This document shows positions 41,544-50,784 of a stretch of 64,000 bases of DNA, piece after piece. Position numbers and translations under genes: made by a program. This DNA is from Mesorhizobium zhangyense. Its GTDB lineage: Bacteria; Pseudomonadota; Alphaproteobacteria; Rhizobiales; Rhizobiaceae. Below the pieces are notes generated by a model. It was not told the DNA's origin. It saw only the letters and a program-made list of their open reading frames with translations, and did no database searches. Positions within the stretch are counted from its first letter, which is position 1. Each line of letters opens with the position of its first letter. Location of the stretch: contig NZ_JAAKZG010000001.1 in NCBI RefSeq assembly GCF_011045115.1, positions 186,001 through 250,000 on the forward strand. The letters are read 5' to 3'.

Positions 41544-42236
41544 TCAAGCGCCGGCCAGTGCCGGCTGGCGTGACGATCCGCCCAACGCGCTCTCGAACAG
41601 CGCCCGACCGTCGCTGCCGCCATGGGCCGCCTCGATCAGGTTTTCGGGATGCGGCATCAGGCCGAGCACATTGCCCCGGTCATTGACGATGCCGGCAATG
41701 TCGTTGATCGAGCCGTTGGGGTTCGTGCCTTCTGCGTAGCGGAAGACCACCTGACCTTCGCCTTCGATGCGGGCAAGCGTGTCGGCATCGGCAAAGTAGT
41801 TGCCGTCGTGGTGCGCCACAGGGCTGCGGATGATCTGGTTCGGCTTGTAGCCACGGGTGAAGGCGGTGTTGGCATTCGTGACCTGAAGCTTGACCTCGCG
41901 GCAGACGAATTTCAGCGACGCGTTGCGCATCAATGCGCCGGGCAGCATGCCGGCCTCTACGAGTATCTGAAAACCGTTGCAGACGCCGATGACCGTAACG
42001 CCCTTGGCCGCCTTGTCGGCGATCGCGCGCATGACCGGCATGCGGGCGGCAATGGCGCCGCAGCGCAGATAGTCGCCATAGGAGAAGCCGCCGGGAATGG
42101 CGATCAGGTCGACATCGGGTATTTCGGTGTCGGTCTGCCAGACGGTTACGGGTGCTTTACCCGAAATCTTGGTCAGCGCCGCGATCATGTCGCGGTCGCG
42201 ATTGAGGCCAGGGAGGACGACAACGGCTGATTTCAT
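41544..42236 (-). CDS. purQ: FGAM synthase glutaminase subunit PurQ
   Basis: A 230-residue class I glutaminase that supplies ammonia to PurL. The catalytic cysteine is in [17 protein letters not shown] and the histidine/glutamate pair is in [12 protein letters not shown]. Its start overlaps the stop of kptA by 4 nt, so the two are coupled in a purC-purS-kptA-purQ run. Confidence 0.96.
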   Translation of the reverse strand: MKSAVVVLPGLNRDRDMIAALTKISGKAPVTVWQTDTEIPDVDLIAIPGGFSYGDYLRCGAIAARMPVMRAIADKAAKGVTVIGVCNGFQILVEAGMLPGALMRNASLKFVCREVKLQVTNANTAFTRGYKPNQIIRSPVAHHDGNYFADADTLARIEGEGQVVFRYAEGTNPNGSINDIAGIVNDRGNVLGLMPHPENLIEAAHGGSDGRALFESALGGSSRQPALAGA

Positions 42237-42784
42237 GGCAGATCCCGCTCGGTCAGATGCTTGAGATATCGAGGCGCGACATGATCGGTCAGCCAGACAT
42301 CATTTTCAGACAAGAAGAAGACTATCCCATCGTTTGACATCGCGCTGCTGTCAACGGCCAAGATCGCATCAGCGCCTTTGCGGCGTCGAGCGACTATTCT
42401 TGCCGTTTCAATGTCGTTCGATAGATGTACATGCTGGCGCGATTGGCTTTGCAAACCTTCTTTGAGAATGGATGCAAGGAATTCCGTTTTTGTACCGTGG
42501 TAGAGCATCGCGGGCGGCGCTGAAGGCGTTAATTGGAGATCGATCCCAACGCTATGACCTTGTGCCGCGCGAATGCGATTATTGATCAGCGTGAATCGCT
42601 TTTTCGGGTTTTCAGCCACGATGCGCTCAACTTCGGCTTTCGCAACGCCAAACCGCACATCGATAGCCCGATAGAGATCATCGAAGTCGACCCAGCCGTT
42701 TTCGTCCAACGTCAAACCGGCCTCTTCGGGCGAATGCCGAAGGACGAGGCTCATGAACTTGGATATCTGGACGTCCCTTGACAT
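42233..42784 (-). CDS. kptA: RNA 2'-phosphotransferase Tpt1/KptA
   Basis: A 183-residue enzyme that removes an internal 2'-phosphate from RNA by transferring it to NAD+. The four catalytic-family features are visible: VLRHSP near the N terminus (Arg-His), [11 protein letters not shown] (Arg), YHGTK, and [20 protein letters not shown]. In yeast Tpt1 finishes tRNA splicing; bacteria have no such splicing and the natural substrate is unknown. It is inserted between purS and purQ, overlaps purQ by 4 nt, and is 6 nt from purS. Confidence 0.93.
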   Translation of the reverse strand: MSRDVQISKFMSLVLRHSPEEAGLTLDENGWVDFDDLYRAIDVRFGVAKAEVERIVAENPKKRFTLINNRIRAAQGHSVGIDLQLTPSAPPAMLYHGTKTEFLASILKEGLQSQSRQHVHLSNDIETARIVARRRKGADAILAVDSSAMSNDGIVFFLSENDVWLTDHVAPRYLKHLTERDLP

Positions 42785-42790
42785 CTCGTC

Positions 42791-43033
42791 TCAGGCGATC
42801 TCCACCGCGTAGTTCTCAATCACGGTATTGGCCAGAAGCTTGTCGCACATGGCGTTGAGGTCGGCTTCCACCTTCGCCTTGTCGGTGCTGTCGACCTCTA
42901 TGTCGAAGACCTTGCCCTGGCGGACCGAGCCGACGCCGCCGAAGCCGAGTGCGTCGAGCGCATGTTCGATCGCCTTACCCTGCGGGTCCAGAACGCCATT
43001 CTTGAGTGTAACGGTTACACGGGCTTTGATCAC
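42791..43033 (-). CDS. purS: FGAM synthase subunit PurS
   Basis: An 80-residue small subunit that links PurL and PurQ: MIKARVTVTLKNGVLDPQGK, then AIEHALDALGF and a C-terminal helix and strand. It lies 6 nt upstream of kptA, and 68 nt downstream of purC with a hairpin in the gap. Confidence 0.95.
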   Translation of the reverse strand: MIKARVTVTLKNGVLDPQGKAIEHALDALGFGGVGSVRQGKVFDIEVDSTDKAKVEADLNAMCDKLLANTVIENYAVEIA

Positions 43034-43069
43034 GGCCGCTTGTCTCCGGATATTTGCGTGGAAATGAAA

Positions 43070-43095
43070 CGGCGCAGAAGCTGGCTTCCGCGCCG
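43070..43095 (-). terminator. Terminator-like hairpin between purC and purS
   Basis: Two 12-nt arms that pair fully in RNA with one G-U wobble (CGGCGCGGAAGC / GCTTCTGCGCCG on the minus strand), separated by two bases and followed by TTTCATTTCC. It lies 7 nt past the purC stop. It may be a partial terminator that lowers purS-kptA-purQ expression relative to purC. Confidence 0.5.
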
Positions 43096-43101
43096 ATAAG
43101 C

Positions 43102-43872
43102 TCAGTGTTTTACGAGAACCGGGCCGGTCGGGCGCACCGGCTCGTTCTCATTCATGATCCCGAGGCGACGGGCGACTTCCTGGTAAGCCTCGACAAGTCC
43201 GCCCATGTCACGGCGGAAACGGTCCTTGTCCATCTTCTCCTGGGTGTTCACGTCCCACAGACGGCAGCTGTCCGGCGAGATCTCGTCGGCAACGACGATG
43301 CGCATCATGTCGCCTTCGTAGAGGCGGCCGCATTCGATCTTGAAATCGACGAGCTGGATGCCGACGCCGAGGAAGAGGCCGGAGAGGAAGTCGTTGACGC
43401 GGATGGCAAGTGCCATGATGTCGTCGATTTCCTGCGGGCTCGCCCAGCCGAAGGCGGTGATGTGCTCTTCCGATACCATTGGATCGTCGAGCGCGTCGGC
43501 CTTGTAGTAGAATTCGATGATCGAGCGGGGCAGGACCGTGCCTTCCTCGATGCCGAGGCGCTTGGCCAGCGAGCCGGCTGCGATGTTGCGAACAACGACT
43601 TCCAGCGGGATGATCTCGACTTCGCGGATCAGCTGCTCGCGCATGTTGAGCCGGCGGATGAAGTGCGTCGGGATGCCCATGCGGTTCAGATGGGTGAAGA
43701 TGTGCTCGGATATACGGTTGTTGAGCACGCCCTTGCCGTCGACGACTTCATGCTTTTTCTTGTTGAAGGCGGTGGCGTCGTCCTTGAAAAACTGGATAAG
43801 CGTTCCCGGCTCAGGGCCTTCATAGAGGATCTTGGCCTTGCCTTCATATATGCGGCGGCGATTTTTCATCAT
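43102..43872 (-). CDS. purC: SAICAR synthetase PurC
   Basis: A 256-residue ligase of the purine pathway. Diagnostic blocks are [20 protein letters not shown] near the N terminus, [20 protein letters not shown], and [15 protein letters not shown] with [12 protein letters not shown]. It is the first gene of the purC-purS-kptA-purQ run, with a 265-bp upstream region where I see no clear regulator site. Confidence 0.96.
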   Translation of the reverse strand: MMKNRRRIYEGKAKILYEGPEPGTLIQFFKDDATAFNKKKHEVVDGKGVLNNRISEHIFTHLNRMGIPTHFIRRLNMREQLIREVEIIPLEVVVRNIAAGSLAKRLGIEEGTVLPRSIIEFYYKADALDDPMVSEEHITAFGWASPQEIDDIMALAIRVNDFLSGLFLGVGIQLVDFKIECGRLYEGDMMRIVVADEISPDSCRLWDVNTQEKMDKDRFRRDMGGLVEAYQEVARRLGIMNENEPVRPTGPVLVKH

Positions 43873-44137
43873 TTTTCTCTGGATTCAAGGGCTGGCGGCA
43901 CGTAACCGGTCCCTTCATCTCGCACGCGAAACGCGGCGGTTGTGGGTTTCATGCGGTCTCTATCTCATACGCAGCAATTGCTCAATCAGCAAATCTTCTC
44001 AATCAACCGCTTTCCCATACGAAATGCCGCACCGCAGGCTGTAAGAGCGCGTATTGACCCGGACGCCACCTTTTGGTTTGTGCTGGTACAACCCATATTC
44101 AACGTCACGAATCGATATCAGATCCGGAGGAATTGCC

Positions 44138-44458
44138 ATGAGCAGCATGAAGGACCGCGAAGAAGGCTTCGAAAAGAAGTTCGCGATGGACGAAGAACTG
44201 CGGTTCAAGGCGACTGCGCGGCGCAATAAGCTGCTGGGCCTGTGGGCTGCCGAGAAGCTCGGCAAGACCGGTGCCGATGCAGACGCCTATGCCAAGGAAG
44301 TGGTGATTTCCGATATCGAGGAAGCGGGCGATCACGACGTCTTCCGCAAGATACGCAAGGACTTCGATGCCGCCGGCGTCGAGCAGTCCGACCACCAGAT
44401 TCGCCGCACCATGGACGAATTGCTGGCGACTGCGGCCGAGCAGATCATGAATTCCTGA
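44138..44458 (+). CDS. F1-ATPase zeta subunit (DUF1476)
   Basis: A 106-residue alphaproteobacterial F1FO-ATPase inhibitor. The typical region MSSMKDREEGFEKKFAMDEE is followed by FKATARRNKLLGLWAAEKLG; the zeta subunit from Paracoccus blocks ATP hydrolysis through its N terminus. A GGAGG ribosome site precedes the ATG at 44138. It is single, with its own terminator. Confidence 0.92.
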   Translation: MSSMKDREEGFEKKFAMDEELRFKATARRNKLLGLWAAEKLGKTGADADAYAKEVVISDIEEAGDHDVFRKIRKDFDAAGVEQSDHQIRRTMDELLATAAEQIMNS

Positions 44459-44483
44459 CGTCTTCCCGGCGTTGGCCCAAATG

Positions 44484-44513
44484 AACCGCCCGCATGACGG
44501 GCGGTTTTTCTTT
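44484..44513 (+). terminator. Terminator after the ATPase zeta gene
   Basis: A 9-bp perfect stem (AACCGCCCG / CGGGCGGTT) with a 5-nt loop, followed by TTTCTTT. It lies 25 nt past the stop. Confidence 0.85.
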
Positions 44514-44568
44514 GCCTTGGCGGAAGTTTCCGGGTGAGATGATCGGGGAAACTTCGAGGAGCTGCTTC

Positions 44569-45339
44569 ATGACATTTTCATCCCGACTGGCCGCTGGTGA
44601 GACGCTGATAACCGCATGGTCCGGCATTCCGGATGCGCTCACGGTCGAGATCGTCGCCGCACAGGGTTTTGACGCGGTGACACTCGACATGCAGCACGGC
44701 GGTCATCACGAGGACAGCGTCTTGCGCGGCATCGTTCCCGTGCTGCGGGCGAACAGGCATCCGGTCGTGCGCATTCCGGTCGGCCGTTTCGACATGGCGA
44801 GCCGGGCGCTGGATTTCGGCGCGGAAGCGGTCATCGCGCCGATGGTGAACTCGGTGGAGGACGCGCAGCACTTCGCTGCGGCGATGAAATATCCACCGGT
44901 CGGCGAAAGGTCGTGGGGGCCATCCTTCGCGCTGCCACGCGCCGGTGGCAGCGACATGAAAGCCTGGCTGCGGGAAAACAACGCGAAAACGGTGTCCTTC
45001 GCGATGATTGAAACGCGCGCCGCACTGGCAGCTCTCGACGGCATTCTGGAAACGCCGGGAATCGACGGCATTTTCGTCGGCCCCGCCGATTTCTCCATCG
45101 CATGGACCAATGGCGCGACGGTCGACGCGACATTGGAAGACATGATGGAAACGATCGAGAATATTGCCGCCAAAGCCAAGGCTGCCGGCAAGCATGCCGG
45201 CATTTTTGTCGTCGATGCGGCCATGAGCGGCCGCTTCGTCGATATGGGCTATCGTTTCCTGGCCCTCGGCACCGAGCACCGCTACATCGCCATGGGTGCG
45301 GAAGCGCTGCTCAAGACGGCGCGCGCTTCCCTAAGATAG
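44569..45339 (+). CDS. HpcH/HpaI-family aldolase
   Basis: A 256-residue class II pyruvate aldolase/citrate lyase-beta-like enzyme, with AQGFDAVTLDMQHGGHHED, FGAEAVIAPMVNSVEDA and GIDGIFVGPADFSIAW as the metal and substrate regions. Similar enzymes cleave 2-keto-3-deoxy or 4-hydroxy-2-oxo acids; the substrate here is not known. It lies after the zeta-subunit terminator. Confidence 0.92.
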   Translation: MTFSSRLAAGETLITAWSGIPDALTVEIVAAQGFDAVTLDMQHGGHHEDSVLRGIVPVLRANRHPVVRIPVGRFDMASRALDFGAEAVIAPMVNSVEDAQHFAAAMKYPPVGERSWGPSFALPRAGGSDMKAWLRENNAKTVSFAMIETRAALAALDGILETPGIDGIFVGPADFSIAWTNGATVDATLEDMMETIENIAAKAKAAGKHAGIFVVDAAMSGRFVDMGYRFLALGTEHRYIAMGAEALLKTARASLR

Positions 45340-45346
45340 GGATGCG

Positions 45347-45901
45347 CTAACCCGGCAGGTTGCTGAGAAAGTTTGCGAAGGCCATCGTGCCTTCGGGCCA
45401 TGGCCCGTAGCCGGCATCCGCATTGATGTGGCCGGCTTCACCGGCATGAATGAACCTCGAGCCCCAGGCAGCCGCGATGTCCTCGGCCATTTCCTGCGAG
45501 CAGAACGGATCGTTGCTGCTGGAGACGACGACCGACGGGAAGGGCAGCGGATCGCGCGGATAGGGCCCGAACGTCATCAGGTGCTTCGGCCTGATTTCAG
45601 GATTGGCGACGTCCGGGGGAGCCACGAAGAAAGCGCCCGCGATCGGCTTTTTGAATTGCGGGATCGCCTGGATGACCGTCGGCACGCCGAGCGAATGGGC
45701 GATGAACACCACCGGCTTTTCCGCCTCGTTCACCGCTTTCACGACAGCTGCCGTCCAGTCCTCGACGACCGGCTTCGACCATTCCGCCTGTTCCACGCGC
45801 CGCGCGGTGGAAAGCTTCTGCTCCCAGCGAGTCTGCCAATGGTCCGGGCCTGAGTTGGTGTAACCGGGGACGATGAGAATATCTGCGTCTTTTACCTTCA
45901 T
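45347..45901 (-). CDS. RBBP9/YdeN-family alpha/beta hydrolase
   Basis: A 184-residue small serine hydrolase: ILIVPGYTNSGPDHWQTRWE at the start, nucleophile in FIAHSLGVPT, an acid in SSNDPFCS, and a histidine in GEAGHINADAGYGPWPEG. It belongs to the DUF1234/RBBP9 family and has no firm substrate. The ATG at 45901 is the family start; the frame stays open further upstream. It converges with the aldolase gene. Confidence 0.9.
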   Translation of the reverse strand: MKVKDADILIVPGYTNSGPDHWQTRWEQKLSTARRVEQAEWSKPVVEDWTAAVVKAVNEAEKPVVFIAHSLGVPTVIQAIPQFKKPIAGAFFVAPPDVANPEIRPKHLMTFGPYPRDPLPFPSVVVSSSNDPFCSQEMAEDIAAAWGSRFIHAGEAGHINADAGYGPWPEGTMAFANFLSNLPG

Positions 45902-46143
45902 GCCGCGCATGTAGCGATGGCGGGCGGCGCGTGCAACTCCCCGGCTTGCTGCCGCAATGCTGAACAGCGTGTTTCCTGTTTTGCCGCTTGCGCGCCGGAC
46001 CGCACGACACGATGTTGCAGGCAACCTAAACGTCGTTGATTTCAGGAGATGGGCTTTTGCAATTCACACGGCGTAATTTTGTCGGCGCTGCCGGTCTGCT
46101 CGCTTTTGGGGCGGGGACAGGCACTGGCCGAACGGAGCCAGAC

Positions 46144-46956
46144 ATGAGCGAACTGCCATTTGCCGCCACCACGCCGGTCAGCGTTTCCCGCATCGGCCTG
46201 AAGGCGAAAAACGCCGAGAACCTTGCCGCCTATTATCGCGCCGTGGTTGGGCTGGAAGAACTGGCGCGGGACGGGTCTGTGATCACGCTGGGCGCCAGCG
46301 GTCGTCCTTTGCTGGAAATCGAAAACGACGCTGCCGCCCGTCAGGAAGACCCGCGCAGCGCTGGTCTCTTCCACACCGCGTTCCTGTTGCCGTCGCGCGC
46401 CGATCTTGGGCGCTGGATCAAGCATGCGATCGCCAACAACATCGCCGTTGACGGTGCGTCTGACCATCTTGTCAGCGAAGCGCTTTATCTGACCGACCCG
46501 GAAGGCAATGGCATCGAAATCTATGCCGACCGCCCGCACGAAAGCTGGAAATGGAATGGCGCGCAGGTCGAAATGGCGACGGCGGCGCTCGATATTCCTG
46601 GCATCGTTGCTTCCGTGCCGGCGGGTAGTCCCGAATGGAAGGGCGCGCCCGAAAACAGCGTGATCGGTCACGTCCATCTTCGCGTCGGCAAGCCTGCCGA
46701 GGCCGAAGATTGGTGGAACTCGGAATTCGGCTTTGACACCGTTGCCCAATATGGCAGCAGCGCCGTCTTTCTGTCTTCCGGCGGCTATCACCATCACATC
46801 GGCGCCAACTCCTGGCAGAGCCCGGGCGCCGGAAAGCGCGAAAGCGGCCAGACCGGCCTGACCTGGGTCGAAATGCGCTCGGCGACCGCCAAGGCGGAAG
46901 AAACGCGCGAAGACCCGTGGGGCACGGTTATCAGGACGGTGCCGAACAAGGTCTGA
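46144..46956 (+). CDS. Two-domain VOC (glyoxalase/dioxygenase-like) protein
   Basis: A 270-residue protein built from two vicinal-oxygen-chelate modules (start VSRIGLKAKNAENLAAYYR; second domain near VIGHVHLRVGKPAEAEDWWN). It resembles CatE-type catechol 2,3-dioxygenases and has metal-ligand histidines (FHTAFLL, HVHLRVG) and a late glutamate (EMRSA or ETRED). The ATG at 46144 has GGAG 6 nt upstream. A TTG at 46057, also with a good ribosome site, would add a Tat-like leader; see findings. Confidence 0.85.
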   Translation: MSELPFAATTPVSVSRIGLKAKNAENLAAYYRAVVGLEELARDGSVITLGASGRPLLEIENDAAARQEDPRSAGLFHTAFLLPSRADLGRWIKHAIANNIAVDGASDHLVSEALYLTDPEGNGIEIYADRPHESWKWNGAQVEMATAALDIPGIVASVPAGSPEWKGAPENSVIGHVHLRVGKPAEAEDWWNSEFGFDTVAQYGSSAVFLSSGGYHHHIGANSWQSPGAGKRESGQTGLTWVEMRSATAKAEETREDPWGTVIRTVPNKV

Positions 46957-46982
46957 AGCTCAGGCGCCAAAAATCGGCAAAT

Positions 46983-47020
46983 AAAAAGGGCCTGCTGCAG
47001 GGAATGCACAGGCCCTTTTT
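46983..47020. terminator. Bidirectional terminator between the VOC gene and purB
   Basis: Arms AAAAAGGGCCTG and CAGGCCCTTTTT with a 14-nt loop and T-runs in both directions. It serves the VOC gene on the plus strand and purB on the minus strand. Confidence 0.8.
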
Positions 47021-47072
47021 TGATGGGAGGTCGTATGCAGCTATAACGACCGCGACTGTATTCGGTTCCGCC

Positions 47073-48380
47073 TCAGCTTTCGCCGAACACCCGCTTGAAG
47101 ATCGTGTCGACATGCTTGGTATGATAACCAAGGTCGAATTTTTCGCGGATTTCCTGTTCGGACAAGGCGGCCGTCACTTCCTTGTCACCCAGCAGTTCCT
47201 CAAGGAAATCAGCGCCTTGTTCCCAGACCTTCATGGCGTTGCGCTGGACCAGCCGGTAAGAGTCTTCACGTGAGACGCCGGCCTGCGTCAGGGCCAGAAG
47301 CACGCGCTGGGAATGGACCAGGCCGCGGAACTTGTTGAGGTTCTTCAGCATGTTTTCCGGATAAATCACCAGCTTCTCGATGACGCCGGCGAGGCGGTTC
47401 AGCGCGAAATCGAGCGTGATGGTCGTGTCCGGTCCGATGGCGCGCTCGACGCTGGAATGTGAGATGTCGCGCTCGTGCCACAGCGCCACGTTTTCGAGCG
47501 CGGGCGTAACCGACATGCGCACGAGGCGGGCGAGGCCAGTCAGGTTTTCGGTCAGAACCGGGTTGCGCTTGTGCGGCATGGCCGAGGAACCCTTCTGGCC
47601 GGGCGAGAAGAATTCTTCCGCTTCCAGAACCTCGGTGCGCTGCATGTGGCGGATTTCGATGGCGACGTTCTCGATCGACGACGCGATGACGCCGAGCGTG
47701 GCGAAGAACATGGCGTGGCGATCGCGCGGGATGACCTGCGTCGAAACGGGCTCTGGCACCAAGCCGAGCTTCTCGCAGACATATTCTTCCACCGACGGAT
47801 CGATGTTGGCGAAGGTGCCGACCGCGCCGGAGATGGCGCCCGTGGCGATTTCGGCGCGGGCTGCTATCAGACGCGCCCGGTTTCGTTCCATCTCGGCATA
47901 GAAGCGGGCGAAGGTCAGGCCCATCGTCGTCGGCTCGGCATGGATGCCGTGGCTGCGGCCGATGCGGATGGTGTCCTTGTGTTCGAACGCGCGCTTCTTC
48001 AGGGCGGCCAGCACACGATCGAGGTCGGCCAGCAGAAGGTCGGCTGCGCGCACCAATTGGATGTTGAGTGTCGTATCGAGCACGTCCGACGAGGTCATGC
48101 CCTGATGGACGAAACGCGCTTCGGGGCCGATGAATTCGCCCAGATGCGTGAGAAAAGCGATGACGTCATGCTTGGTGACGGCTTCGATCTCGTCGATGCG
48201 GGCGACGTCGAACTTTGCCGCGCCGCCTTTTTCCCAGATCGTCTTCGCCGCTTCCTTGGGGATGACGCCGATCTCGGCCAGCGCGTCGCAGGCATAGGCC
48301 TCAATCTCGAACCAGATGCGGAAGCGCGTTTCCGGCGACCAGATGGCAACCATTTCCGGGCGCGAATAGCGAGGGATCAT
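47073..48380 (-). CDS. purB: Adenylosuccinate lyase
   Basis: A 435-residue fumarase-superfamily lyase that acts twice in purine synthesis (on SAICAR and adenylosuccinate). Signature blocks are TSSDVLDTTLNIQLVRAADL, GRSHGIHAEPTTMG and the flexible loop GQKGSSAMPHKRNP that carries the catalytic serine. It stands about 3.2 kb from purC in the same direction. Confidence 0.96.
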   Translation of the reverse strand: MIPRYSRPEMVAIWSPETRFRIWFEIEAYACDALAEIGVIPKEAAKTIWEKGGAAKFDVARIDEIEAVTKHDVIAFLTHLGEFIGPEARFVHQGMTSSDVLDTTLNIQLVRAADLLLADLDRVLAALKKRAFEHKDTIRIGRSHGIHAEPTTMGLTFARFYAEMERNRARLIAARAEIATGAISGAVGTFANIDPSVEEYVCEKLGLVPEPVSTQVIPRDRHAMFFATLGVIASSIENVAIEIRHMQRTEVLEAEEFFSPGQKGSSAMPHKRNPVLTENLTGLARLVRMSVTPALENVALWHERDISHSSVERAIGPDTTITLDFALNRLAGVIEKLVIYPENMLKNLNKFRGLVHSQRVLLALTQAGVSREDSYRLVQRNAMKVWEQGADFLEELLGDKEVTAALSEQEIREKFDLGYHTKHVDTIFKRVFGES

Positions 48381-48438
48381 GTCAGGGCATCCATGTGAGC
48401 ATTGTTCAGCGGCGTCCTAACAGAGGAGGGCGCATTGC

Positions 48439-48981
48439 TCAATGCAGACGGCGCGCAAACCACAAAGCAGCTATAAACAGGACGACGAAGCCGATCGGGA
48501 AGAACAAGCGAATCCCCAGCACTGTGAACTGATAGAATGCGGCCAGGCCCGTGAAAACGATCTGGAATGCCCAGATCACGGTGAATGCGTCGGCGTGCCA
48601 TTGCGCGTAGTAGAGGCGATACTGAATGGCATAAAGCACAGCCGTAACGCCTATCGTTGCGACGGCGAAGGAAACGAATGCGGCGGCGAATGCCGTTTCG
48701 GCGCGCTTGCCCTCTGAAAGAAAGCCGGCGGCCCATAGACCGAGCGGAAAGGCCAAGAATCCCCCGGCTGCGAACAGTGTTGTCACGGTCCGCATCTTAT
48801 CTGGCGTTTCCCAGGCATCGAGCATGAGATTGAAAAGCGCGCTGCCGGCCATCGCGATGGCCCAAAGCAGTGCGCCTATCGATGCGACCCGAACTGACGG
48901 GCGGGTGCGGCGAAGGCGTGCGAGGAGACACTTCCGGACCCCTTGGTTGCCGGCAACAGCCGCTATGCCGGAAGCGCTCAC
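48439..48981 (-). CDS. Four-helix membrane protein, unknown function
   Basis: A 180-residue protein with four predicted membrane helices (LLWAIAMAGSALFNLML, LAFPLGLWAAGFL, ATIGVTAVLYAIQYRL and a last one ending IGFVVLFIAALWFARRLH). I do not recognise the family. The GTG start overlaps the stop of the DUF2259 gene upstream by 2 nt (GTGA), so it is translationally coupled to that gene. Confidence 0.65.
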   Translation of the reverse strand: MSASGIAAVAGNQGVRKCLLARLRRTRPSVRVASIGALLWAIAMAGSALFNLMLDAWETPDKMRTVTTLFAAGGFLAFPLGLWAAGFLSEGKRAETAFAAAFVSFAVATIGVTAVLYAIQYRLYYAQWHADAFTVIWAFQIVFTGLAAFYQFTVLGIRLFFPIGFVVLFIAALWFARRLH

Positions 48982-49700
48982 AATCGGCCCGTCACCGCTA
49001 TCCAGCGGTAGTCCGGACCTTCGAAGCCGACGCCACGTATGGCGATCAGTACGGCAAAAGCGGGTTTGCCACCTTCGCCGAAGAAGGTCTGGATGCCGCC
49101 GATCCGGTATCCGAGCGGACAGCTACGGCTTTGCGGGATTGTCTTGTCTTCATGGAGAAGGGCGGTCTGGCCGTCGTCACGTGCATCGACACGGAGCAGG
49201 CGGAAGCCGGATGTCTCGCCCATCCCCTCGCAACTCCCGGCTGCGGGCAAGGGAATTTCCTCAAGCCGAACCTCGAGCGGAGCGTCTATGGGCGGGAACA
49301 CCGGGCGCGGATTGACGACCATGCGATGCGGATCGGCGTTCAGTTCGGTTACCGGGCTGGAACCTGCGGCAATTCCACGATTCAGACCCGTTCCCTTGAC
49401 GATCTTGTCGCCAAGCTCGGAAGACTGCTTTCGAGCCGCTTCGAGGCTCGCGCTCTCGTCATCGAGCCTGACGCGCACCGGCGAGCCGGGCAGGAATTTG
49501 TCGGTGGACGTGTCGATGTAATAGCGGTTGGAATAGGGGAAGCCCGATCCATCCTGCACGCCATATTCCTCGAAGGCGAATATCCCGCCGTCGGCGCTGA
49601 AGCCCATGACTTCCAGATTGGCGACGTCGCCGGCGCGGCAGAGCGCGGTTGCGGCGAGGAAAGCCGTGGCTGCAAAAGCGATCAGTCGCATTGGCTTCAT
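48978..49700 (-). CDS. DUF2259-like secreted protein
   Basis: A 240-residue protein with a signal peptide (residues 1-24, MKPMRLIAFAATAFLAATAL then CRAG), predicted periplasmic. The mature part begins DVANLEVMGFSADGGIFAFE, typical of the DUF2259 family, whose role is unknown. The ATG at 49700 follows GGAAG; an ATG at 49691 is also possible. It is the first gene of a pair with the four-helix membrane protein. Confidence 0.8.
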   Translation of the reverse strand: MKPMRLIAFAATAFLAATALCRAGDVANLEVMGFSADGGIFAFEEYGVQDGSGFPYSNRYYIDTSTDKFLPGSPVRVRLDDESASLEAARKQSSELGDKIVKGTGLNRGIAAGSSPVTELNADPHRMVVNPRPVFPPIDAPLEVRLEEIPLPAAGSCEGMGETSGFRLLRVDARDDGQTALLHEDKTIPQSRSCPLGYRIGGIQTFFGEGGKPAFAVLIAIRGVGFEGPDYRWIAVTGRL

Positions 49701-49770
49701 GACTTTCTTCCCGACCTGCCCATTTTCCCAGACTGAGCATCCTAGTGGCGTTGCCCTAATGAATGGCAAA

Positions 49771-50784
49771 TCAGACCTTTCGCGACGACCAGACCGGAAA
49801 CAGGTCATTCTCGGCCGAAGTCGCAGCAAAGATCGCTCGGGCGATCGCCCGCGCCATGGTCGCGCCTGCGGCGGCATAGAGGTCGATGGCGTCGTTTATT
49901 TCGAGCGTCTTTCCGCTCTGCCCGGTCGCAAGTGCAAAGACAAGATCGCCATCGACGGGCGTGTGTGTCGGCCAGATGGCGCGGGCAAAGCCGTCATGCG
50001 CTGCGATTGCCAGCCGTTTGGCGGCCGCCTTGGTCATGACCGCATCGGTCGCGATTATCGCGATGGTGGTGTTTTCGCCGGCCTTTAGCCCGTCCCGGAA
50101 TTTGAGCCGAACGTCCTGGGCATCTGCGGGCAGGGGCGCGGGAAGGCCAAGCCCGCCGAATTCATCGCCGATCTCCCAAGGTGCTGCCCAGAAATGACGG
50201 CTGTGGCCAACGGTAACAGACCCGGTCGGGTTTGCAGCGACCAGCGCGCCGACGGTGACGCCGTTGGGCAGCAGCGTTGAGGCCGAACCCAGGCCGCCCT
50301 TCAATCCCGCGCTCAAAGCGCCGGTCCCGGCGCCGGCTGTGCCGATCGCGAAATCAAGTGCTGCGTTCTGCACGGCCTCGTAACCGAGTTCGCGATAGGG
50401 CGGGTAAAGCCCCCAGTCTTTGTCGCCGCCATTCGGCAGGTCGAAAAGGATCGCAGCCGGCACGATCGGAACGCGAAATTCGCGCGCTGCAAAGCCGATG
50501 CCCTTTTCGCGCAATGCCGCCTGCACGCCGGAAGCAGCGTCGAGCCCGAAGGCCGAACCACCCGAAAGCACCACCGCATTGATGGTCTCGACCGAATTGT
50601 GCGCTTCGAGAAGATCGGTTTCGCGTGTGCCCGGCGCTCCGCCCAGCACCTGGACGCCTGCCACCGCCGGCTCGTCACAGAGAACGACGGAAACGCCGGA
50701 TTTGAGCTTTGCATCGTCCGCATTGCCGACGCGCAGGCCGGCGACATCGGTGATCAGATTGCGCGGTCCGGTTCTGAAGGTCAT
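49771..50784 (-). CDS. P1-family Ntn-type peptidase (DmpA-like)
   Basis: A 337-residue self-cleaving N-terminal-nucleophile hydrolase of the L-aminopeptidase/D-esterase family. Substrate blocks include VVLSGGSAFGLDAASGVQ and PTGSVTVGH, and the likely autocleavage site is in KAGENTTIAIIATDAVM, where the new N-terminal threonine would be the nucleophile. It overlaps the upstream solute-binding protein gene by 4 nt, so the two are coupled. Confidence 0.9.
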   Translation of the reverse strand: MTFRTGPRNLITDVAGLRVGNADDAKLKSGVSVVLCDEPAVAGVQVLGGAPGTRETDLLEAHNSVETINAVVLSGGSAFGLDAASGVQAALREKGIGFAAREFRVPIVPAAILFDLPNGGDKDWGLYPPYRELGYEAVQNAALDFAIGTAGAGTGALSAGLKGGLGSASTLLPNGVTVGALVAANPTGSVTVGHSRHFWAAPWEIGDEFGGLGLPAPLPADAQDVRLKFRDGLKAGENTTIAIIATDAVMTKAAAKRLAIAAHDGFARAIWPTHTPVDGDLVFALATGQSGKTLEINDAIDLYAAAGATMARAIARAIFAATSAENDLFPVWSSRKV

